DNA from: an uncultured Pseudomonadota bacterium
Lineage (GTDB): Bacteria; Pseudomonadota; Gammaproteobacteria; Burkholderiales; SG8-39
DNA length: 7,630 nucleotides
Reading direction: 5' to 3'
Assembly (NCBI GenBank): GCA_903895005.1
Contig: CAITSH010000248.1
Span: 1-7,630 of the forward strand
The notes under the pieces were generated by a model. It saw only the letters and a list, made by a program, of their open reading frames with translations, had not been told where the DNA came from and did not search any database. The translations under genes and the position numbers were made by a program. Position 1 is the stretch's first letter. Each line of letters opens with the position of its first letter. This document shows, piece by piece, positions 1 through 5,558 of the stretch.

Positions 1-19
1 ATCCGGACGCTAAATCGTC

Positions 20-646
20 ATGGCTCAATACTTCGAGATCCACCCCACGCATCCGCAGCCTAGGCTGATCGCGCGCGCCGCGGACATCGTTCGCGGTGGG
101 GGCGTGATCGCGTATCCGACCGATTCGTGTTTTGCGCTTGGCTGCCATATTGGCGACAAGGAAGCGATGCAGCGCCTGCGCGACATCCGGGGCTTTGAAG
201 ACACCCACCACCTCACGCTTATGTGCCGCGACCTGTCGGAAATTGCCTTATTCGCCCGCGTTGATAATCGCCAGTTTCGCCTGCTGAAAAAGCTCACCCC
301 GGGGAGCTACACCTTTATTCTTGAGGCGAGCCGGGAACTGCCGCGGCGCCTGCTGCATTCCAAGCGCCGCACGATAGGATTGCGTGTGCCGGGGCATCCG
401 GTGGCGCATGCGCTGCTCGAGGCTATGAACGAACCGCTGCTGTCGACCACGCTCATGCTCGCGGGGCAGGAATCACCGCTTGACGACGCGCATGAAATTC
501 GCCACCAACTTGAACACAAGCTCGACCTTGTGCTTGACGCCGGCGCGTGCGGACTTGTGCCCTCGACGGTTATCGACCTGAGCGGCGATGTTCCCAAACT
601 GGTGCGTCAGGGTAAGGGACCGACAGAATCGCTTGGTTTGGGCTAA
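20..646 (+). CDS. yciO: YciO-type Sua5/YrdC-family protein
   Basis: A 208-residue soluble protein of the Sua5/YciO/YrdC fold, the family that makes threonylcarbamoyl-AMP for the tRNA t6A modification. Visible motifs are YPTDS (32-36) in the nucleotide pocket, TPGSYTFIL (93-101), IGLRVP (119-124), LSTT (141-144) and the C-terminal PSTVIDL (181-187) followed by the LVRQGKG end. It matches the YciO branch in length (about 206 residues in E. coli) and in the HHLTLMCRDLSE block (63-74). The KxR motif of true YrdC/Sua5 enzymes is not intact: Arg57 is kept but the Lys position is Asp55. The branch is therefore expected to be a weak or altered threonylcarbamoyl-AMP synthase; that functional statement is inference. 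The ATG gives a start typical of the family, and no strong ribosome binding site is visible before it. It lies 36 bases upstream of the M50 protease gene. Confidence 0.93.
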   Translation: MAQYFEIHPTHPQPRLIARAADIVRGGGVIAYPTDSCFALGCHIGDKEAMQRLRDIRGFEDTHHLTLMCRDLSEIALFARVDNRQFRLLKKLTPGSYTFILEASRELPRRLLHSKRRTIGLRVPGHPVAHALLEAMNEPLLSTTLMLAGQESPLDDAHEIRHQLEHKLDLVLDAGACGLVPSTVIDLSGDVPKLVRQGKGPTESLGLG

Positions 647-682
647 ACAGGTAAAATCGCGCTTTCGCCTTACTCCCTCCGC

Positions 683-1345
683 ATGGAATTCAATCTAGTA
701 CAGACCATCGCGATCTACGCGTTACCGGTCATTTTTGCCATCACCATGCATGAGGCCGCCCACGGATATGTCGCGCGGTATTTTGGCGACAATACCGCGG
801 AGCGCGAGGGCCGCATCAGCCTGAACCCGATACGCCATGTCGATCTGGTCGGGACGGTCATCGTGCCTCTCGCAATCTTAATCGCCAGCAAGCTTTTTGG
901 TGGTAGCGGCATTCTGTTTGGTTGGGCAAAGCCGGTGCCGGTAAATTTTGGCAACCTGCGCCAACCCAAACGCGACATGCTGTGGGTCGCCGCCGCGGGG
1001 CCGGCATCAAATCTGATCATGGCCCTTGGCTGGGCCGGACTGCTAAAGCTTTCCACACTGATGGATAACAACGCATTTTCGCTTCCCATGGGCCTGATGG
1101 CTGAGGCGGGTATCACGGTCAACGTGGTGCTAATGGTGCTCAACCTGCTGCCCATTCTGCCCCTAGACGGTGGACGCATCGCAGTCAGCCTGCTGCCCAA
1201 CCGCATGGCTTATGCCTACTCGAAGCTAGAACCCTACGGATTTCCCATATTGTTGGTGCTGCTCTTCACCAATATGCTGGGTGTCATACTCAATCCGATG
1301 GTGCTGGCTTCAATCGGTCTCATCGAAACCATTTTTCAGCTTTAA
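683..1345 (+). CDS. Site-2 protease family (M50) membrane metalloprotease
   Basis: A 220-residue integral membrane zinc metalloprotease of the short, PDZ-free M50/site-2 protease type. The first hydrophobic segment (about 5-27) ends in the zinc motif HEAAH (His23, Glu24, His27). The third metal ligand is expected in NLLPILPLDGG (154-164, Asp162), which lies in a later membrane segment. Between them are the conserved NPIRHVDLVGT stretch and further hydrophobic segments at roughly 54-70 and 92-117; a last one covers about 190-218. These are the hallmarks of intramembrane proteases, but no substrate can be named from sequence. The start agrees with family N-termini, which begin a few residues before the first helix. 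No Shine-Dalgarno is seen; the bases before the ATG are pyrimidine-rich. The gene ends 18 bases before trpS. Close linkage with trpS and scpA is common in Proteobacteria, though a functional link is unproven. Confidence 0.93.
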   Translation: MEFNLVQTIAIYALPVIFAITMHEAAHGYVARYFGDNTAEREGRISLNPIRHVDLVGTVIVPLAILIASKLFGGSGILFGWAKPVPVNFGNLRQPKRDMLWVAAAGPASNLIMALGWAGLLKLSTLMDNNAFSLPMGLMAEAGITVNVVLMVLNLLPILPLDGGRIAVSLLPNRMAYAYSKLEPYGFPILLVLLFTNMLGVILNPMVLASIGLIETIFQL

Positions 1346-1363
1346 GCGGAAGAACACACAAAT

Positions 1364-2566
1364 ATGTACGCAGAACGGGTTGTCTCCGGCATGCGACCGA
1401 CCGGTGCGCTGCACCTGGGGCATTATCACGGCGCGTTGAAAAACTGGGTCAGGCTGCAAAGCGAATACCCCTGCTACTTCTTTGTTGCGGACTGGCATGC
1501 GCTGACGACGCATTACGAAGACTCGAGCACCATCGAGGACAACGTCTGGGAAATGGTCATCGACTGGCTTGCGTCCGGGGTCGATCCGTCGCAGTCGACG
1601 CTGTTCATCCAGTCACGCGTCCCCGAGCATGCCGAGTTGCACACGCTGTTGTCGATGATCACGCCGCTGGGCTGGCTTGAGCGCGTGCCGACCTACAAGG
1701 ATCAGCAGGAGAAACTCGCGGACCGCGACCTTGCGACTTACGGCTTTCTCGGCTACCCACTGTTGCAGGCGGCGGATGTCCTGATCTACCGCGCCAGTTT
1801 TGTGCCGGTCGGTGAGGACCAGGTACCGCACATCGAATTCATGCGCGAAATCGCGCGGCGCTTCAACCACGTGTATGGCAAGGAGCCGGGGTTTGAGGAA
1901 AAGGCACTGGCTGCGGCAAAAAAAATGGGCAGCAAGAAAGCCAAGCTTTATCTGGAGTTGCGCAGCCGTTACCAAGAGCAGGGCGAGGATGCGGCACTCG
2001 AATCAGCCAAGGCGCTGCTCGACGAACAGCAAAATCTCGCGGTCGGCGACAAGGAACGCCTGTTCGGCTACCTGGAGGGAGGCGGCAGGATGATTCTTGT
2101 CGAACCCGACGTTCTGCTTACAGAGGCTTCAAAGCTGCCCGGTCTGGACGGCCAAAAAATGTCCAAGTCCTACAACAACGCCATCGCGCTTCGCGAGGAT
2201 CCGGAAATGCTGCAAAAGAAAATCCGCACCATGCCGACCGATCCGGCGCGGGTAAAACGGACGGATCCTGGCAGTCCGGAAAAATGTCCGGTATGGCAGT
2301 TTCATCTTGTCTACTCGGATGAAGGAACGCGCAGCTGGGTGCAAAAGGGCTGCACTAGCGCCGGCATTGGCTGCCTCGAATGCAAGCAACCGGTTATTGA
2401 CCGGGTGCTCGCGGAGCAGGGGCCGATGCGCGAGCGGGCCCAACGCTATATAGACGATCCCACGCTGGTGCGGAATATCGTCGCCGATGGCTGTGAGAAG
2501 GCGCGCAAGCTGGCGGTTGAAACCATGCGCGAGGTGCGCGACGTGATGGGTCTGAATTACTCATGA
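1364..2566 (+). CDS. trpS: Tryptophanyl-tRNA synthetase, long form with 4Fe-4S-type cysteine motif
   Basis: Class I tryptophan-tRNA ligase, charging tRNA(Trp) with Trp using ATP in the cytosol. The HIGH-type signature is HLGH (17-20), preceded by SGMRPTGALH, and the KMSKS loop is at 265-269. At 400 residues it is longer than the E. coli type (about 334). The extra length is an insertion of roughly 60 residues, about 177-240 and rich in Lys, Glu and Ala, placed just before the KMSKS region. The C-terminal anticodon-binding part carries Cys308, Cys330, Cys337 and Cys340 in a C-x21-C-x6-C-x2-C arrangement. This is nearly the C-x22-C-x6-C-x2-C motif that binds a 4Fe-4S cluster in the Thermotoga maritima enzyme, so a cluster is likely (inference). 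GGAAGA at 1348-1353 is a reasonable ribosome binding site. The TGA stop overlaps the scpA ATG, which suggests coupled translation. Confidence 0.97.
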   Translation: MYAERVVSGMRPTGALHLGHYHGALKNWVRLQSEYPCYFFVADWHALTTHYEDSSTIEDNVWEMVIDWLASGVDPSQSTLFIQSRVPEHAELHTLLSMITPLGWLERVPTYKDQQEKLADRDLATYGFLGYPLLQAADVLIYRASFVPVGEDQVPHIEFMREIARRFNHVYGKEPGFEEKALAAAKKMGSKKAKLYLELRSRYQEQGEDAALESAKALLDEQQNLAVGDKERLFGYLEGGGRMILVEPDVLLTEASKLPGLDGQKMSKSYNNAIALREDPEMLQKKIRTMPTDPARVKRTDPGSPEKCPVWQFHLVYSDEGTRSWVQKGCTSAGIGCLECKQPVIDRVLAEQGPMRERAQRYIDDPTLVRNIVADGCEKARKLAVETMREVRDVMGLNYS

Positions 2567-3417
2567 GCGAACTGCGCCACGAAGAGGGGCAGGATCCGGC
2601 ACAGGCGAGCATCCCGACCCCGCAGGCCGTGCCGCATTCGGCCAAGGTGCGCGGTGAGATGCTCATGGAGCTGCCAACCGACCTGTACATCCCGCCGGAT
2701 GCACTTGAGGTGTTCTTCGAGACCTTCGAGGGCCCGCTGGACCTGCTGCTATACCTGATCCGCAAGGCCAATGTCGACATCCTCGACATCCCAATGGCCA
2801 AGCTGACCCAGCAGTATCTGGTGTACGTCGAGGCGATGCGCACCAAAAACCTCGAGCTTGCCGCCGACTACCTGGTGATGGCCGCGATCCTCATTGAAAT
2901 CAAGTCACGCATGCTACTGCCCCGTCCTAAGGTCGTCGCGGGCGAAGAAGATCTCGATCCGCGCGCCGAACTTGTCCGCCGCCTGCTTGAATACGAACAG
3001 ATGAAGCAGGCCGCGCAGCAAATCGACGCGCTACCGCAGATTGGGCGTGATTTTTATTCGGTCGAAATCTGGATTGAGCAGACGCTCACGCAGCGACTGC
3101 CGCAAGTGAACCCAGCCGACCTGGAGAATGCCTGGCGGGTGCTGCTGCGCCAGGCGCGGGTACGAACCCATCACAAGGTTACGCGCGACGAACTGTCGGT
3201 GCGAGAGCACATGACGCTGATCATGCGCCGCCTGGTTCCGAATACTTTTGTCGAATTTGCAGAGTTATTTGATGTCACCCGCGGCGTGCCAGTGCTGGTG
3301 GTGAATTTTCTTGCGGTTCTCGAACTTACCCGTGAAACGCTGATCGAGGTGGCACAGTCCGAACCCTATGCGCCGATTTATGTAAAGCTGCGCCAGCAGG
3401 CGATTCTCGAAGAATAG
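2563..3417 (+). CDS. scpA: Segregation and condensation protein A (kleisin)
   Basis: A 284-residue kleisin that bridges the SMC heads and binds a ScpB dimer in the chromosome condensation and segregation complex. The diagnostic N-terminal SMC-binding helix region is clear: FEGPLDLLLYLI (55-66), followed by DILDIPMAKLTQQYL and a long helix ending in IEIKSRMLLPR. The C-terminal winged-helix part is recognisable from TFVEFAELF onward, with the closing YAPIYVKLR. Residues 1-45 are a polar, Pro-containing extension before the conserved LPTDLYIPPDALEVF segment, as in other proteobacterial ScpA proteins. I take ATG 2563 because its four-base ATGA overlap with trpS fits translational coupling. ATG 2659 (Met33) is a possible alternative that would remove only the variable extension. 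Scp proteins normally act with SMC, which is not encoded here. Confidence 0.96.
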   Translation: MSELRHEEGQDPAQASIPTPQAVPHSAKVRGEMLMELPTDLYIPPDALEVFFETFEGPLDLLLYLIRKANVDILDIPMAKLTQQYLVYVEAMRTKNLELAADYLVMAAILIEIKSRMLLPRPKVVAGEEDLDPRAELVRRLLEYEQMKQAAQQIDALPQIGRDFYSVEIWIEQTLTQRLPQVNPADLENAWRVLLRQARVRTHHKVTRDELSVREHMTLIMRRLVPNTFVEFAELFDVTRGVPVLVVNFLAVLELTRETLIEVAQSEPYAPIYVKLRQQAILEE

Positions 3418-3465
3418 CGCTGGGGTGTCCGCAAAGAAACGGCTGTTCCGACAACGCCAATAACG

Positions 3466-3511
3466 ACCAACCACCAACACTTAATTAAAAACCCAACCCG
3501 CAGTCAATATT
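3466..3511 (+). promoter_or_regulatory. G-free, C/A-rich leader of scpB without Shine-Dalgarno
   Basis: The 94 bases between scpA and scpB contain no gene. Positions 3466-3499 have no G at all and consist of C and A with a TTAATTAA core (3481-3488). The last 12 bases before the scpB ATG contain no purine-rich Shine-Dalgarno. Such a strand cannot fold well and has many YC dinucleotides, so it could be a single-stranded ribosome landing site used without Shine-Dalgarno pairing, or a Rho-loading (rut) region. Which of these it is, if either, cannot be decided from sequence. No convincing -35/-10 pair was found in the gap. Confidence 0.3.
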
Positions 3512-4213
3512 ATGCTCAATACCGTCGACGTAAAACTGGTTCTCGAGGCTGCGCTGCTGTCCACACAGCAACCGCTTACCTTGGCCGATCTGCGCAAATT
3601 GTTCGAAGAAGACATCGGCGCCGACACCTTGCGCCGCCTGCTCGATGAACTGCGCAACGATTGGAACGGGCGCGCTGTCGAACTAGTCAACTTGGCGACC
3701 GGCTGGCGTTTCCAGACGCGCGTCGAATTCCAGCAATATCTGGAACGCGTTAGTGGTGAAAAGCCGCCGCGTTATTCGCGCGCCGTGCTCGAGACGCTCG
3801 CCATCATCGCCTACCGGCAGCCGGTCACTCGCGGCGACGTCGAAGATATCCGCGGCGTGGTGGTCTCCACCGACGTCATCAAGAAACTTGAAGATCGCGG
3901 CTGGATCGACACCGTCGGCCATCGCGATGTACCGGGCAAGCCGGCCCTTTACGCCACAACCAAGGCCTTTCTCGACGATCTGGGCCTGCGCTCCTTGCAG
4001 GAACTGCCGCCGTTAGAGGAGATTGCGAGGTCCATTGAACGCACCGAAGCCCCCCCGCAAACGCTCGCCCCAGCGCCGGCCCCAACCGCCGACGGGTGGA
4101 ACGAAACGCACGCAGAGCCCGCCGGCGACGAAGTCGCGGTCGAGGACGGGACCGAAGTCCGGTACGACGCCTTCGCGCCGGATCAATCCAACCCCGCAGA
4201 CACGACCAGCTGA
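3512..4213 (+). CDS. scpB: Segregation and condensation protein B
   Basis: A 233-residue partner of ScpA. ScpB dimers of tandem winged-helix domains bind the kleisin and modulate SMC. The first winged helix covers roughly 1-80 ([22 protein letters not shown] near the start). The second carries the family signature [20 protein letters not shown] and DVEDIRGV, running to about residue 116, then the KKLEDRGWI and GKPALYATT strands. The folded part ends near LQELPPLEE (about residue 170). Residues 171-233 are a low-complexity tail rich in Pro, Ala, Asp and Glu (13 acidic residues), probably disordered. The ATG is supported by the family N-terminus although no Shine-Dalgarno precedes it. The tail is encoded by the same DNA that opens the rluB frame. 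ScpB normally works with the ScpA encoded just upstream. Confidence 0.95.
   Translation: MLNTVDVKLVLEAALLSTQQPLTLADLRKLFEEDIGADTLRRLLDELRNDWNGRAVELVNLATGWRFQTRVEFQQYLERVSGEKPPRYSRAVLETLAIIAYRQPVTRGDVEDIRGVVVSTDVIKKLEDRGWIDTVGHRDVPGKPALYATTKAFLDDLGLRSLQELPPLEEIARSIERTEAPPQTLAPAPAPTADGWNETHAEPAGDEVAVEDGTEVRYDAFAPDQSNPADTTS
4035..4213 (+). other. Dual-coding overlap of scpB 3' end and rluB 5' end
   Basis: The rluB frame is +1 relative to scpB. An in-frame TAG at 4014-4016 closes it upstream, and the only standard start codons before the S4 domain are TTG 4023 and TTG 4035, both inside scpB. The next one, ATG 4278, falls inside the S4 domain. If RluB carries a whole S4 domain and uses a standard start codon, about 180-190 bases are read in two frames. 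In the scpB frame they give an acidic tail (13 Asp/Glu, 2 Arg). In the rluB frame they give a basic, Pro-rich tail (15 Arg/Lys, one Glu at the very end). Both products look disordered. Confidence 0.7.
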
Positions 4214-4961
4214 GCAGGGCGGACCTCCCAAACTGCAAAAAGCCCTCGCGCAGTCGGGGCTTGGATCGCGCCGCGACATGGAGGCTCTTATTGCCGCCGG
4301 AATGGTCACGGTGAACGGCGAGGTCGCCACCATCGGGCAGCGCGTTTCACCGGCCGATCGCGTGCAGGTGCGCGGGAGACCTGTTCGCCTGACTTTCGGC
4401 GACGCCGACACACGGGTCCTGATTTACCACAAGCCGCCGGGCGAAATCGTCAGTCGCGCCGATCCGGAGGGAAGGGCAAGCGTGTTCGACCACCTGCCTC
4501 CGATCAAGGGCGGCCGATGGATTGCGGTCGGGCGGCTAGATTTCAACACCAGCGGCTTGTTGTTATTTACCAACTCGGGCGATCTTGCAGAAAAGCTCAT
4601 GCATCCGCGTAACGAGGTTGAACGCGAGTATGCAGTCCGCGTCAATGGGGAACTCACTCAGGAACAAAGACGCCAGCTTGTCCAAAGTGTGGAACTGGAG
4701 GATGGTCCGGCGCGCTTTGACAGCATCGAGACCGGTGGCGGTAGCGGAACCAACCGTTGGTATCGCGTTATGCTCCACGAGGGGCGGAACCGCGAAGTCA
4801 GGCGGATTTTTGAATCGCTTGGACTGACGGTCAGCCGCCTGATGCGGGTGAGGTATGGCGCCATTGCCCTTCCACCCCAGTTGCGCCAAGGCAAGCTGCG
4901 CGATCTGAAACGCGAGGAAATCGCCTCGTTGGAGGCCGGAATCGCCCCCAAGCCAGCCTAG
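4035..4961 (+). CDS. rluB: 23S rRNA pseudouridine synthase, RsuA/RluB family
   Basis: Site-specific pseudouridine synthase of the RsuA/RluB/RluE/RluF family; RluB itself modifies U2605 of 23S rRNA in E. coli. Numbered from TTG 4035 (308 residues), residues 1-60 are a basic Arg/Lys/Pro-rich extension. An S4 RNA-binding domain covers about 66-112 ([20 protein letters not shown], then VTVNGEVA). The catalytic block is [16 protein letters not shown] with the catalytic Asp169. The C-terminal [14 protein letters not shown] and RLMRVRYG motifs are also present. Assignment to RluB rather than RsuA rests on the scpB neighbour, a widely conserved pair. TTG 4035 is preferred because GAGG (4027-4030) lies 4 bases upstream and AGGAG (4017-4021) 13 bases upstream. 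TTG 4023 has AGGAG only 1 base away. A caller that forbids long overlaps would start at ATG 4278 and cut the S4 domain. Confidence 0.93.
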   Translation: MNAPKPPRKRSPQRRPQPPTGGTKRTQSPPATKSRSRTGPKSGTTPSRRINPTPQTRPAEQGGPPKLQKALAQSGLGSRRDMEALIAAGMVTVNGEVATIGQRVSPADRVQVRGRPVRLTFGDADTRVLIYHKPPGEIVSRADPEGRASVFDHLPPIKGGRWIAVGRLDFNTSGLLLFTNSGDLAEKLMHPRNEVEREYAVRVNGELTQEQRRQLVQSVELEDGPARFDSIETGGGSGTNRWYRVMLHEGRNREVRRIFESLGLTVSRLMRVRYGAIALPPQLRQGKLRDLKREEIASLEAGIAPKPA

Positions 4962-4970
4962 CCTGCAGGC

Positions 4971-5021
4971 CGCCCCCGTGGGCGCAAAGCGCGGTCTGCA
5001 TTGTCTGGGGGGTTTTTTTTT
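4971..5021 (+). terminator. Possible weak intrinsic terminator after rluB
   Basis: After the rluB stop lie a perfect 10-base palindrome (GCCTGCAGGC, 4961-4970) and a hairpin CGCCC-CCGT-GGGCG (4971-4984). A run of six G (5007-5012) followed by nine T (5013-5021) comes next. C4973-C4977 could instead pair with the G run, placing the T run directly after the stem in classic terminator order, but the loop would be about 30 bases. The same T run forms part of the promoter spacer for rimP, so its termination role is uncertain. Confidence 0.3.
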
Positions 5022-5029
5022 GCTATACT
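5001..5029 (+). promoter_or_regulatory. Sigma70-type promoter for rimP-nusA-infB
   Basis: The -35 box TTGTCT (5001-5006; 4 of 6 to consensus) and -10 box TATACT (5024-5029; 5 of 6) are separated by exactly 17 bases. A TGC just before the -10 adds an extended -10 element. The expected transcription start is near 5035-5037. The spacer is almost entirely six G followed by nine T. The location, in the only real gap before the rimP-nusA-infB operon, supports the call; no transcription start has been measured here. Confidence 0.65.
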
Positions 5030-5046
5030 ATTAAGGCTTTAGATAT

Positions 5047-5067
5047 GGGCTGTCCGGCCCTTTTTTT
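5047..5067 (+). terminator. Terminator-like hairpin in rimP leader (candidate attenuator)
   Basis: GGGC (5047-5050) and GCCC (5057-5060) form a four-pair GC stem with a six-base loop, followed at once by seven T (5061-5067). This is the layout of a small intrinsic terminator. It lies about 10-30 bases after the predicted transcription start and 16 bases before the rimP ATG. In that position it could act as an attenuator for the operon that encodes NusA, a protein that stimulates termination at weak intrinsic terminators. The stem is short, so strength is uncertain. Confidence 0.4.
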
Positions 5068-5083
5068 ATTTGTGGCGCGAGAA

Positions 5084-5542
5084 ATGAACGCTTTGGTCAA
5101 TTTGCTGGAAACGACCCTGGCCGGAATGGGATATGAGCTGGTCGATTTTGAGCAGTCCAACCGGGGCAAGATGCTGCAGGTCTTTATCGACCTGCCGTAT
5201 GTCGTTGGTACGCCTGAAAAAAGTATCACTGTGGAAGACTGTCAGGCGGTCAGTAACCAGTTGACGCGACTGTTTGCGGTGGAAGGTGTTGATTACGAGC
5301 GGCTGGAAATTTCGTCGCCCGGGATGGACAGGGTACTTAGGAAACTGGCGGATTTCGAGCGTTTTTCCGGTGAACAGGCCAGCGTGAAAATGCGGCTCCC
5401 TGTGGATGGGAGGAAAAAATTTACCGGTGTGATTCGCGGCGTCAGCGGCGGTCGCATCGAGCTGGAAATTGAGGGCGGCAGTGTAAGTCTTGACCTTGTC
5501 AATTTGGACAAGGCGAGACTGGTGCCGAAAATCGAATTTTGA
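5084..5542 (+). CDS. rimP: Ribosome maturation factor RimP
   Basis: A 152-residue cytosolic factor needed for maturation of the 30S subunit. The N-terminal alpha/beta domain shows the family pattern GYELVDFE, then LQVFIDLP, then [13 protein letters not shown], and the signature [12 protein letters not shown]. The C-terminal SH3-like barrel contains the [11 protein letters not shown] strand and ends with DKARLVP. The length matches the family (about 150 residues). The frame is open back to ATG 5045, which would add 13 hydrophobic residues. I prefer ATG 5084 because family members start at this point, the 5045 codon lies only about 9 bases after the predicted transcription start, and the extension would be coded by the hairpin. 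The ribosome binding site for 5084 is weak (GCGAGA). The gene sits 16 bases before nusA, the standard order of the operon. Confidence 0.95.
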   Translation: MNALVNLLETTLAGMGYELVDFEQSNRGKMLQVFIDLPYVVGTPEKSITVEDCQAVSNQLTRLFAVEGVDYERLEISSPGMDRVLRKLADFERFSGEQASVKMRLPVDGRKKFTGVIRGVSGGRIELEIEGGSVSLDLVNLDKARLVPKIEF

Positions 5543-5546
5543 AGTT

Positions 5547-5551
5547 GGAGG
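5547..5551 (+). promoter_or_regulatory. Strong ribosome binding site fixing the nusA start
   Basis: GGAGG lies 7 bases before ATG 5559, directly after the rimP stop. It identifies 5559 as the nusA start even though the frame is open upstream to 5490 inside rimP. Confidence 0.85.
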
Positions 5552-5558
5552 TAGTGAA

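Noticed and set aside
1..13. End of an upstream gene (TAA at 11-13)
   Set aside because: Only three codons precede the stop inside the window, so neither the frame nor the gene can be established.
652..657. TAAAAT as a possible -10 box before the M50 protease gene
   Set aside because: It matches the -10 consensus at 5 of 6 bases, but no acceptable -35 box lies 15-19 bases upstream; the nearest, TTGGTT at 633-638, gives a spacing of 13.
1800..2093. A + strand frame of 97 codons inside trpS
   Set aside because: It is out of frame with trpS, Arg/Ser-rich without a recognisable domain, and runs through well-conserved TrpS coding sequence.
4961..4970. Perfect palindrome GCCTGCAGGC after rluB as an operator
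   Set aside because: It is single, short and overlaps the last base of the stop codon. No known regulator site is recognised and it could occur by chance.
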